DNA from: CAYPHY01 sp964410625
GTDB taxonomy: Bacteria > Chloroflexota > Anaerolineae > Promineifilales > Promineifilaceae
NCBI GenBank assembly: GCA_964410625.1
Contig: CAYPHY010000004.1
Coordinates: forward strand, 62,001-126,000
Length of the DNA: 64,000 nt
Direction of reading: 5' to 3'
Each line of letters opens with the position of its first letter. The stretch's first letter is position 1. A model generated the notes under the pieces. The model was not told the origin of the DNA and did no database searches. It saw only the letters and a program-made list of their open reading frames with translations. The translations under genes and the position numbers were made by a program. This document shows positions 57,039-64,000 of this stretch, one piece after another.

Positions 57039-59654
57039 TTAATCGACCGAACCACCCCCCGCCCGCCTCCACTTCTTCTCCGGCTTCATCGGTAGTTTGT
57101 GGCGGCGGATGCCGTCGTGTTGGTAGAGGGCGTTGGCCACGGCCGCGGCGGTCGGAACCAACCCAATCTCCCCCACGCCCTTCGCCCCATATGGCCCATA
57201 GGGGTCAGGGACTTCCACGCCGATAATTTCCATTTCCGGCATCTCTTTGGCGCGAAGGACGCCACAATTACGCAGGCGCGTGCTTTTCGGCCGTCCCCCC
57301 TCCATCACCAGCTCTTCGCTTACCGCATAGCCTAGCCCCATATGGATTGAACCCTCTAGTTGCCCTTCAAACAGCGTTGGGTTAAACACCTTCCCGGCGT
57401 CATGGGCGGCGATCACCTTCTCGATATTGCCTTGCTCGTCGAGGACAACCATTTGCGTCGCATAACTATAGGAATAATGGGTCTTAATCTCCTCCGTTTT
57501 CGCCGTTGGTTTGTTTGTCCAGTTGACCACCCACTCCCCTTCATACTGGCGGCCGACCAGCTCCGCCAGCGAATGGGTCTCCAGGTCGCGGCGTAGGGCA
57601 ACAGCGGCGTTGATGATCGCATTACCGATCAGCGAGGTGGCGCGTGACGCGGTGGTCATTCCCGCATACTGTTCGGCGGCCGTATCCACCCGCACTTCAA
57701 TGATCCGTGGATCAATCCCCGTCTCATTGCACAATGTCTGGATTGCCATCGTGTTCACGCCCTGCCCCATCTCCGTCCAGCCATGATCAACAATCACATG
57801 GTCCGGCGCGGCAATGGTGATCCGCACCATCGAGCCATCGGGCATCCCATTGCCAATGCCCGTGTTCTTCAAGCCACAGGCTAACCCTGCCTTCGGGTAC
57901 TGCCGGAAGGCATCGTGAATCGCCAATAGCGTCTGCCGCACGCCCGTTCCCCCTTCCAGTCGCTGCCCTGTCGCCGTCACGTCACCATCTTGCAGCGCGT
58001 TGTCATAGCGGAATTGCCAGCGGTCGAAGCCCCCCTGCTCGCACAAATCATCAATACAGCTTTCCAATCCAAAGGCAGCCTGGTTGACGCCAAAGCCGCG
58101 CATCGCGCCGCAGGGGATGTTGTTGGTGTAAACGGCAATGGCCTCAATATCGGCCGCCGGGACATGGTAAGCCCCCGTCGCATGACCGGCCGACCGCTCC
58201 AGCACCTTCATCCCCACCGAAGCATACGCCCCGGTGTCGCCAACAAATTTGACCTTAACGAAGGTCAGGCGGCCGTCCTCGTCACAACCAACCGTATAAT
58301 CCATCCAGATCGGATGCCGTTTCGGGTGCATCAAAATGGATTCATCTCGTGTCAAACGCACCTTCACCGGCTTGCCCAGCAGATGGGCCATCAACGCCGT
58401 ATGCCCTTGCACCGACAGGTCTTCTTTGCCACCAAAGCCGCCACCATTGGGGACCAGCACCACACGCACCAGATCTTGCGGCAAGTCCAATAGCCGCGAG
58501 ATTTGCGCCCGGTCCTCATACACCCCCTGGCTTTGCGAGAGGATTTGCACACCCACTTGACCGCTATGGCCGTTGCCTGTCGCCATCTCTTCTGGTAAGG
58601 CAATGGCGCACTCTGGCTCCATGAAGGCATGCTCGATCCGCTGTGTCTGATAGACGCCCTGGGAAATGTAGGCAGACTTCCGTTGCGCTTCTTCCAAATC
58701 ACCACGCTTGAAGGCTGTCTGCGAGAGGATGTTGCCCTTGGGGTGAATCGGTGGGCTATCCGGCTGCATCGCCACATGGGGATCGGTCAGCGGCTCCAAG
58801 ACCTCATATTCAATATCGATCAACGCCGCCGCTTGCCGGGCAATCGCCTCGGTCTCCGCCGCCACGCAAGCCAACACATCCCCCACATAGCGCGTCTCCT
58901 CGCCAACGGCGATCATCAGCGGCCAGTCAGGGATAATGAGACCGATGTACCGTTCGCCGGGGATGTCGGCCGCCGTAAACACCCGCAACACGCCGGGCAA
59001 CGCCTCGGCCGCGCTGGTATTAATCGCCAACACCCGTGCCCGTGGATGATCGCTCATCCGCAACGCGCCATAGACCATCCCCTCAATGCGAATGTCATCA
59101 ACATAGCGGTGTTGCCCCAAGACGAGGTTACGCGCCTGGTACTTGGGGTGGCGCGAACCAATGCGGCCGTCCGACTCCGGCATTGGTACTTCTTCTTCGC
59201 GGCGAATGGCATCGGCCGCCAGGCTAATCGCCTCTACTATCTTTTTATAACCGGTGCAACGGCACAAGTGGGGAGTCAACGCCTTCTCAATCGTCTCCCG
59301 GTCCGGTTCCGGGTTATGGTTGATCAGGCTGTTGGCCTGCATCACAATGCCGGGGATGCAAAAGCCACACTGCACCCCCCCTTTGGCAACAAAGGCATTG
59401 GCAAAAACGTTCTGGCGATACTCGCCCAGACCTTCGGTGGTCAACACGCGGCCGCCCGCCACCTTCTTCATCGGCGTCACACAAGCCAGGACGGCCTTAC
59501 CATCCAGGTCAACCACGCAACAACCACAGGCGGCCTGTGGTGCACAGCCATCCTTGGGGGAAACAATCCCCTCATGCTCGCGCAAATAAGTCAATAGCGG
59601 TAAGTCCGCATCACCTTCATATGTCTTTTGGGTACCATTTAGCCAGAATTGCAT
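57039..59654 (-). CDS. fused 2Fe-2S / molybdopterin hydroxylase (xanthine dehydrogenase family)
   Basis: An 871-residue molybdenum hydroxylase in which the iron-sulfur and molybdopterin subunits are one chain. Residues 1-160 are the two 2Fe-2S domains (DGCAPQAACGCC with C-x5-C-x2-C rather than the usual C-x4-C-x2-C, and VQCGFC, HLCRCTGYK). From about residue 190 the molybdopterin domain follows (DDIRIEGMVYGALRMSDHP, VVLVPNGGGFGGKEDL, GAMRGFGVNQAAFGLES). There is no FAD domain, so electrons may go to an unknown acceptor. The DGCAPQAACGCC pattern recalls selenium-dependent xanthine dehydrogenases (family assignment tentative). It starts with GGAGG; neighbours give no pathway clue. Confidence 0.9.
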   Translation of the reverse strand: MQFWLNGTQKTYEGDADLPLLTYLREHEGIVSPKDGCAPQAACGCCVVDLDGKAVLACVTPMKKVAGGRVLTTEGLGEYRQNVFANAFVAKGGVQCGFCIPGIVMQANSLINHNPEPDRETIEKALTPHLCRCTGYKKIVEAISLAADAIRREEEVPMPESDGRIGSRHPKYQARNLVLGQHRYVDDIRIEGMVYGALRMSDHPRARVLAINTSAAEALPGVLRVFTAADIPGERYIGLIIPDWPLMIAVGEETRYVGDVLACVAAETEAIARQAAALIDIEYEVLEPLTDPHVAMQPDSPPIHPKGNILSQTAFKRGDLEEAQRKSAYISQGVYQTQRIEHAFMEPECAIALPEEMATGNGHSGQVGVQILSQSQGVYEDRAQISRLLDLPQDLVRVVLVPNGGGFGGKEDLSVQGHTALMAHLLGKPVKVRLTRDESILMHPKRHPIWMDYTVGCDEDGRLTFVKVKFVGDTGAYASVGMKVLERSAGHATGAYHVPAADIEAIAVYTNNIPCGAMRGFGVNQAAFGLESCIDDLCEQGGFDRWQFRYDNALQDGDVTATGQRLEGGTGVRQTLLAIHDAFRQYPKAGLACGLKNTGIGNGMPDGSMVRITIAAPDHVIVDHGWTEMGQGVNTMAIQTLCNETGIDPRIIEVRVDTAAEQYAGMTTASRATSLIGNAIINAAVALRRDLETHSLAELVGRQYEGEWVVNWTNKPTAKTEEIKTHYSYSYATQMVVLDEQGNIEKVIAAHDAGKVFNPTLFEGQLEGSIHMGLGYAVSEELVMEGGRPKSTRLRNCGVLRAKEMPEMEIIGVEVPDPYGPYGAKGVGEIGLVPTAAAVANALYQHDGIRRHKLPMKPEKKWRRAGGGSVD

Positions 59655-59710
59655 AGTTTGCCTCCGCGCTTATTATACCCCCTTTGACGAGATGTGACAT
59701 TCTTACAAAC

Positions 59711-59770
59711 AGAAACCGGGCTTCTTAAAGCAACTTCCTTGCGTAAAGAAGTTGCCGAAACCCGGTTTCT
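59711..59770. repeat. family A hairpin, long form
   Basis: AGAAACCGGGCTTCTTAAAG, CAACTTC and GAAGTTGCCGAAACCCGGTT pair around a small loop, upstream of the molybdenum hydroxylase gene. Confidence 0.8.
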
Positions 59771-59797
59771 GTTCTCAAGCAATTTTTCGTATTTTAC

Positions 59798-60382
59798 TTA
59801 ACGTTTGGAACGATTCAGGCGGCCGAGCACCAACCCCACCACCACCAAAACCGGCAGCAATGCCAAAACAATCGCCACCCAGGGTGGGATCAACGCCGCT
59901 GGCGTCTCCAACGGAGCGACTTTCGCCTGATCCCAATTCGTCCCCATCCCCTTAGCCCCATCCATGTTGACAGTACTGAAATCTACCCCGCTGACATTGG
60001 CCCCAACCCAGACACTGCCGCTGGCATCAGCTTCGGCCAGGTCCGCTTCGCCCAGGTTCGCGCCCATGATTCGCGCTCCACGCAAGTTGGCTTTGCGTAG
60101 CAATGAATTGCCCAAATTGGCCCCGGCGATTGTCCCACCGGCCAGGTCAATACCCGTCAGATTGGCGTTACCCAAATTCGCTCCGGCCAAAACACCGTCA
60201 TGGAGGTTCACGCCCGACAAGTTGGCATTGGCGAGATTCATCCGCGTCAACTTCATTCCTGTTAGATCAAGGCCACCCAGATCAGCATCAGCCAGATCAC
60301 GTTGGTTCTGCGCCAACGCCTCAGCTAACGCTTCCTTCGATTCAAACGTCTTTCCATTTGTAGCTGTCATTTCAACCGTCAT
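59798..60382 (-). CDS. pentapeptide-repeat protein with C-terminal membrane segment
   Basis: A 194-residue protein. Residues about 30-145 are pentapeptide repeats A(N/D)LXX (LADADLGGLDLTGMKL, ANLSGVNLHDGVLAGANLGNANLTG, LRKANLRGARIMGANLGEADL) that form a right-handed quadrilateral beta-helix. A C-terminal anchor (WVAIVLALLPVLVVVGLVLG) ends in basic residues. The role is unknown; some pentapeptide proteins mimic DNA, but membrane-anchored ones have no set role. I use ATG 60382, with AGGAG at 9 bases. Confidence 0.9.
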   Translation of the reverse strand: MTVEMTATNGKTFESKEALAEALAQNQRDLADADLGGLDLTGMKLTRMNLANANLSGVNLHDGVLAGANLGNANLTGIDLAGGTIAGANLGNSLLRKANLRGARIMGANLGEADLAEADASGSVWVGANVSGVDFSTVNMDGAKGMGTNWDQAKVAPLETPAALIPPWVAIVLALLPVLVVVGLVLGRLNRSKR

Positions 60383-60500
60383 GTCACACACTCCTTAACA
60401 TAGACATATATGCAGACACAACTACCTTAACCGCACATTCTACAAATCGAGCAGATATTCACCGATTCCTTATAAAATCTATGTCTGTACTTTTAGAGCG

Positions 60501-60529
60501 GACGCTGATTTTTAGAAAAGATCAGCGTC
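60501..60529. repeat. hairpin GACGCTGAT / ATCAGCGTC
   Basis: Arms 60501-60509 and 60521-60529 with an 11-base loop, followed by AATCTGCGAATGATCAGCGA, a related half copy. It is downstream of the P450 gene and upstream of the pentapeptide gene. Confidence 0.65.
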
Positions 60530-60575
60530 AATCTGCGAATGATCAGCGATAATCTGCGTCCCACGCTTCACTCTA

Positions 60576-61988
60576 TCAATGTCGCTCACGAATAAACATC
60601 GGCAGGCCACCCGACGGCCGCAACGTAATCTGCGCGTCAATCCCCACCTGTTGGCCGGGGACCAAATCAAGCCGGTAACGTTGCACAATCGTCGCCAGGA
60701 TCAGCAGCGCCTCGGTCATCGCAAACTGGTTGCCAATGCACAGCCGCGGCCCCGCACCAAAGGGGATATAGGCAAAGCGCGGCCGTCCCTTCTCCTGCTC
60801 CGGGCTAAAGCGTTCAGGGTCAAATCGCTCCGCGTCCGGCCAAAAGTCAGGGTGGCGGTGGGTCAGAAACGAACTGAGTGTGATCGGCGAATTAGGTGCA
60901 ACGTAATAACCGCCCACCTCATCCGCTTCATGGCCCCAACGCGCCATAGCCCAGGCAGGTGGATAGAGCCGCATCGCCTCTTGCAATACCTGGTTGGCGA
61001 AGGTCAGCTTCGGCAGGTCTTCCAGCGCAGGCAAGCGATCCCCCAAGACGCTGTCAATCTCCGCTTCCAATCGCTCGCGCTGTTCAGGATGTTGCGAGAG
61101 GAGATAGAGTGTCCAGCTTAACGCCGTCGAGGTCGTCTCATGACCGGCCAGCATCAATGTCATCACCTCGTCGCGCAACTGCTTATCGTCCATCCGCGCC
61201 CCCGTTTCTTCATCCCGCGCGTCCATCAGCATCCCCAGCAAATCATCGCCACTGCTCTCCCCATCCACACGTCGGCGACGCTGCTCGATGATGTCGTTAA
61301 CAACTGCATCTAAAACGGCCGTCGCCCGGTTCAGACGGCGCGTACTCGGTATCCAGGGTATGTTCACTGTGTAAGGGGACAACGGCCGGCTGTTCAAAGC
61401 CATCAGTTGCTGGCTGGCATCATAAAAGGCAGCACCAACCGAATCGGCCGCGCCGATTAAATCGAGGCTAAACAATGTCTTGCCGACAATCTCCAGCGTC
61501 AACTCCATCATCTCCTCGGTGATGTAGAGGGGTTGGCCGGAGGAGGCGGCCGTTTGCCAACGCCCCACCATCGCTTCGGCCGCAGCCGACATCGTGATCG
61601 TAAATTCAGCGATCCGCCGCCGGTGGAAAGCGGGTTGCGCCAGCCGTCGCTGCCGTCGCCAAAAATCCCCTTCGCTGGTCAGCAGCCCATTGCCGACTAC
61701 CGGCTTGAGGATGACATTCGTCGGATGTGGCATTTTGGAATAGTTGCGATTGTTATCCTGCAAAATATGCCGAACATGATCGGGATGGGCAAAGACATAG
61801 CCATAGATGTTTAAAAAGTAGCGAAAACGTAATGCATCACCCTTTTCATAAAAATAGCGACACATCGTTTCCAGCGCATCACGCTGAAATTCGCGCATCG
61901 TGCCAAACAGCCGATGACCGTAGATGGTTGGTGGGTGATTGGGTTTACCCGTCTTAAAGGCAGATAGATTACCAGATAGGGTTGACAT
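60576..61988 (-). CDS. cytochrome P450
   Basis: A 470-residue heme monooxygenase. The I-helix is LAGHETTSTALSWTLYLL (acid-alcohol pair replaced by E-T), the K-helix ExxR is LQEAMRLYPPAW, and the heme ligand Cys is in FGAGPRLCIGNQFA near residue 415. The layout is that of soluble bacterial P450s, likely hydroxylating a fatty acid or terpene-like compound. No ferredoxin or reductase is adjacent. GGAG lies before the ATG. Confidence 0.95.
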   Translation of the reverse strand: MSTLSGNLSAFKTGKPNHPPTIYGHRLFGTMREFQRDALETMCRYFYEKGDALRFRYFLNIYGYVFAHPDHVRHILQDNNRNYSKMPHPTNVILKPVVGNGLLTSEGDFWRRQRRLAQPAFHRRRIAEFTITMSAAAEAMVGRWQTAASSGQPLYITEEMMELTLEIVGKTLFSLDLIGAADSVGAAFYDASQQLMALNSRPLSPYTVNIPWIPSTRRLNRATAVLDAVVNDIIEQRRRRVDGESSGDDLLGMLMDARDEETGARMDDKQLRDEVMTLMLAGHETTSTALSWTLYLLSQHPEQRERLEAEIDSVLGDRLPALEDLPKLTFANQVLQEAMRLYPPAWAMARWGHEADEVGGYYVAPNSPITLSSFLTHRHPDFWPDAERFDPERFSPEQEKGRPRFAYIPFGAGPRLCIGNQFAMTEALLILATIVQRYRLDLVPGQQVGIDAQITLRPSGGLPMFIRERH

Positions 61989-62084
61989 TCGACTTCTCCG
62001 ACTATTTGTGATTTATTTCACAAAATTCATTCTAACATAGAGAAAATCGGGCTGTCAAGACGGAAGACTATCGCTGAGGAATTT

Positions 62085-62145
62085 AGAAACCGGGTTTCTA
62101 GCGTAAAAGTAAGTGTGTCTAATAAAGCTACGAAACCCGGTTTCT
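62085..62145. repeat. paired family A palindromes
   Basis: AGAAACCGGGTTTCT (62085-62099) and CGAAACCCGGTTTCT (62131-62145), 31 bases apart, 9 bases past the beta-helix protein stop. Confidence 0.85.
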
Positions 62146-62154
62146 ATCGTTTAC

Positions 62155-64000
62155 CTAACGAAAGGTAGCTGGCATGTAAAGCACGGTTATTGGCGTAGGC
62201 AAAGATGGCGTTGGTGAAGGGCCAGGTGTTGGTGTCGTGGTGACTGTCGCCGTTGGTGACACTGTTGGTGACGGAGTTGACGGGGGGGTAGAGGATACAG
62301 TCGCCGTCGGTGTGGCAGTTGGCACGATGGGAAGCGAGCCGTACTCATAGACACCAATGTCACAAACGGCCGCGCCATCCTCGTTGCCGTCCGCTGGCCG
62401 GGGTGCGTTGCGCTGATCGGCCGCTTCACAGGTATCGTTGTTGCCCGCGTCAATCGCCGGGCTGTCGGGCAACAGGGCATGAGTGGTGGTGGAACCACCG
62501 TTGTCCTCCAACAGCCCAAGCAGCGGATTAAGTGGGTCGGCGTTGGTTCCGGTCTGGTCTCCGGCCGCCGGAACAAAGTCACACCCCTCAGCGGAGCCAA
62601 GCAGGTTATAACCAGCGGAAGCATCGGCGGGCCAGCTTCCGCCACAATCGGGCGATTCGCCACCCCCATCGCTGTTTCCGGCGATGAGGCTGTTGCGTAT
62701 GATGACATCTTCGCCTGGATTGGTAAAGAGTCCGCCACCATCGCCATCACCGTTGCCGTCGCTGTCCGCCGTGTTCGCGGTAATGGTGACGTTGTTCAGG
62801 ATGAGCGAACTGATTCCCTGAAAGCCGCTTGTACTTAACAAACCACCCCCGTGGCTCTTGGCCCTGTTTCCGCTGATGGTACTGTTGCTCAACATGGTGG
62901 CGGCCGTACTCCCTGGTGAAGCAAAACTGTGAATGCCACCGCCGGCAAACTCGGCCGTGTTCCTGCTGACGGTGGTGTTGCGGAGGATCAAAACATCCGA
63001 GTTGCCGATGCCACCGGCCAGGCCATTGGAGACGTTGCGGTCAACTGTGCTGTTGAGCATCGTCAGCAGATTTTGATTTTGCAGACCGCCACCAAGCCGC
63101 GCCGTGTTGCCGACGATTGTGCTGTAAGTGACGGTCATGGTACGCGAGTTGAGAATGCCTCCACCCACGCCACCTGTATTGCTGATGATGGTGCTATGGG
63201 CGACTGTCAGCAAATTGTTGTTGTAGATGCCCCCGCCGCCAGCGTTGCCATCGTCGCCATTGCGGATGGTCACACCGCTCAGGTAATTAGAGGCAGTCGC
63301 CGCCGCATGAAAAAGGTGGACGTGAAAGATACGATCCAGCCCGTTGCCATCAATAAAGGTCCTGTCTGCTCCTGCGCCGTTGAGGGTCAGCGGGTCGTTC
63401 ACGTCCAGATCGCCGGTGGCGGCCGCGTCTTCTCCCGCGCCAACCAGAGCCAGACGGTAGGTCCCGGCGGGCAGCTGGATCGTGTCTGGCGCGGCTTTGG
63501 CATTTGCTTCCTGCACGGCCGCCCGTAGCGTACACTCCGGCTCGTCCCCAACTCGATTGCCCGTGTCGCAATCACCATCGCCAGGGTTAGCGTCTACGAT
63601 ATCGGCCTCGCTATTGACAGTGAAGGTGACCGGTGCCGCCTCAAAAGCACCTACGTCACAGGACGTTGTGCTATCCCCATTGCCCTCGGCCGGCCGCGCC
63701 AGCCCGCGTTGGTCAGTGATCAGCAGGTTGCCATTGTTGTCTGTGCAGCCTGCTGGCTCTCCCCCATCCAGGAGGGCGCTGTCCGGCCGCAGCGCGTGGG
63801 TCTCTGTTGGCCCGCCGTTGTCACGCAGAGGGTAAAGTTGGGGGGCATCGTTTAACCGGTCGCCAGTAGTGAAAGCAAAAGCACAACCAGTCTCATCGCC
63901 GAGCAGGTTATACCCGTCGGAGGTCAGCGAGCCGGAACAGTCGGGAGCTTCGCCGCTGCGATCATCATTTTCAGCCAGGATCGAGTTACGGAGCCTGATG
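62155..64000 (-). CDS. beta-helix surface protein with choice-of-anchor Q domains (5' end outside window)
   Basis: A protein of at least 614 residues whose start lies beyond the right edge. The frame continues unbroken from 63516 to 63999, so the GTG at 63516 is not a real start. From the left edge it contains the end of one anchor-Q repeat (LLGDETGCAF, DNGGPTETHALRPDSALLD, DQRGLARPAEGNG), then a CTLRAAVQEANA signature, a right-handed parallel beta-helix (TIRNGDDGNAGGGGIYNNN, STIISNTGGVGGGILN), a second anchor-Q ending DVGVYEYG-like (CDIGVYEYGS), and a Pro/Thr-rich tail ending LYMPATFR. Such proteins are large secreted adhesins in Chloroflexota. Function is inferred only from architecture. 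Confidence 0.93.
   Translation of the reverse strand, partial: IRLRNSILAENDDRSGEAPDCSGSLTSDGYNLLGDETGCAFAFTTGDRLNDAPQLYPLRDNGGPTETHALRPDSALLDGGEPAGCTDNNGNLLITDQRGLARPAEGNGDSTTSCDVGAFEAAPVTFTVNSEADIVDANPGDGDCDTGNRVGDEPECTLRAAVQEANAKAAPDTIQLPAGTYRLALVGAGEDAAATGDLDVNDPLTLNGAGADRTFIDGNGLDRIFHVHLFHAAATASNYLSGVTIRNGDDGNAGGGGIYNNNLLTVAHSTIISNTGGVGGGILNSRTMTVTYSTIVGNTARLGGGLQNQNLLTMLNSTVDRNVSNGLAGGIGNSDVLILRNTTVSRNTAEFAGGGIHSFASPGSTAATMLSNSTISGNRAKSHGGGLLSTSGFQGISSLILNNVTITANTADSDGNGDGDGGGLFTNPGEDVIIRNSLIAGNSDGGGESPDCGGSWPADASAGYNLLGSAEGCDFVPAAGDQTGTNADPLNPLLGLLEDNGGSTTTHALLPDSPAIDAGNNDTCEAADQRNAPRPADGNEDGAAVCDIGVYEYGSLPIVPTATPTATVSSTPPSTPSPTVSPTATVTTTPTPGPSPTPSLPTPITVLYMPATFR

Noticed and set aside
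62155..63516. Beta-helix gene starting at GTG 63516
   Set aside because: The frame continues without stop to the window edge and contains the expected preceding domain, so the start lies outside.
1..64000. Prophage or integrated plasmid
   Set aside because: No integrase, portal, terminase, replication or conjugation gene is visible.

Overview
The window looks like chromosomal DNA of a Chloroflexota bacterium of the Anaerolineae/Ardenticatenia kind. This is inference: no rRNA or tRNA gene is visible to test it. It rests on fairly high GC, a MalT-type LuxR regulator, a giant TPR/NTPase protein, proline/threonine-rich lipoproteins, 'choice-of-anchor Q' beta-helix proteins and two-domain LiaF-like membrane proteins. 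The hexamer CGGCCG is strikingly over-represented: seven copies in bases 1-1080 and seven in 20161-21060. Many intergenic gaps are filled by several families of short palindromic repeats.

Layout. 1-3.7 kb: 3' end of mutS, a coiled-coil + HNH nuclease cassette, a mycothiol-type DinB-like enzyme and a TetR regulator with a double operator. 3.8-7.5 kb: iron uptake (FTR1-type permease plus an EfeO-like lipoprotein). 7.9-10 kb: an ECF sigma factor overlapping a membrane-anchored partner. 10-12.5 kb: a DUF433 antitoxin with a truncated toxin, a toastrack lipoprotein and a Lon-N domain protein. 12.6-17 kb: ATP-type PEP carboxykinase, a CoA-binding protein, LiaF-like proteins and a hotdog thioesterase. 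17-20 kb: a DUF4160/DUF2442 pair, a MatB-like acyl-CoA ligase invaded by repeats, and a second DUF433 antitoxin whose toxin is broken by two amber codons. 20-24 kb: a 1355-residue NTPase/TPR protein.

24.6-42 kb is mostly metabolism and transport: a PQQ/sorbosone dehydrogenase-like protein, a CAP-domain lipoprotein, a MaoC hydratase, two MFS transporters, a LuxR/MalT regulator, a PepF oligopeptidase, an epimerase, a sirtuin, a lone sigma region 2 protein, an AspT-type transporter and an amidase. 41-44 kb holds unknown membrane proteins and a PadR-HAAS pair.

44-54 kb is the most unusual part. Four consecutive minus-strand genes encode secreted proteins built from one four-module domain marked by FDGSDVGL-like motifs. 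Three are single-domain proteins. The fourth, 1966 residues, carries a dimethylformamidase-like domain, a jelly-roll domain and three copies of the FDGSDVGL domain on long Pro/Thr linkers. Each appears to have its own leader and two share near-identical terminators, so they look like separately expressed paralogues. I do not recognise the family.

54-64 kb: a glycine-zipper stress protein, a double DUF427 protein, an AT-rich island with a nuclease-like protein and a BrnA-like antitoxin and no CGGCCG sites, a fused molybdenum hydroxylase, a pentapeptide-repeat membrane protein, a cytochrome P450, and the 3' part of a large beta-helix surface protein running off the right edge.
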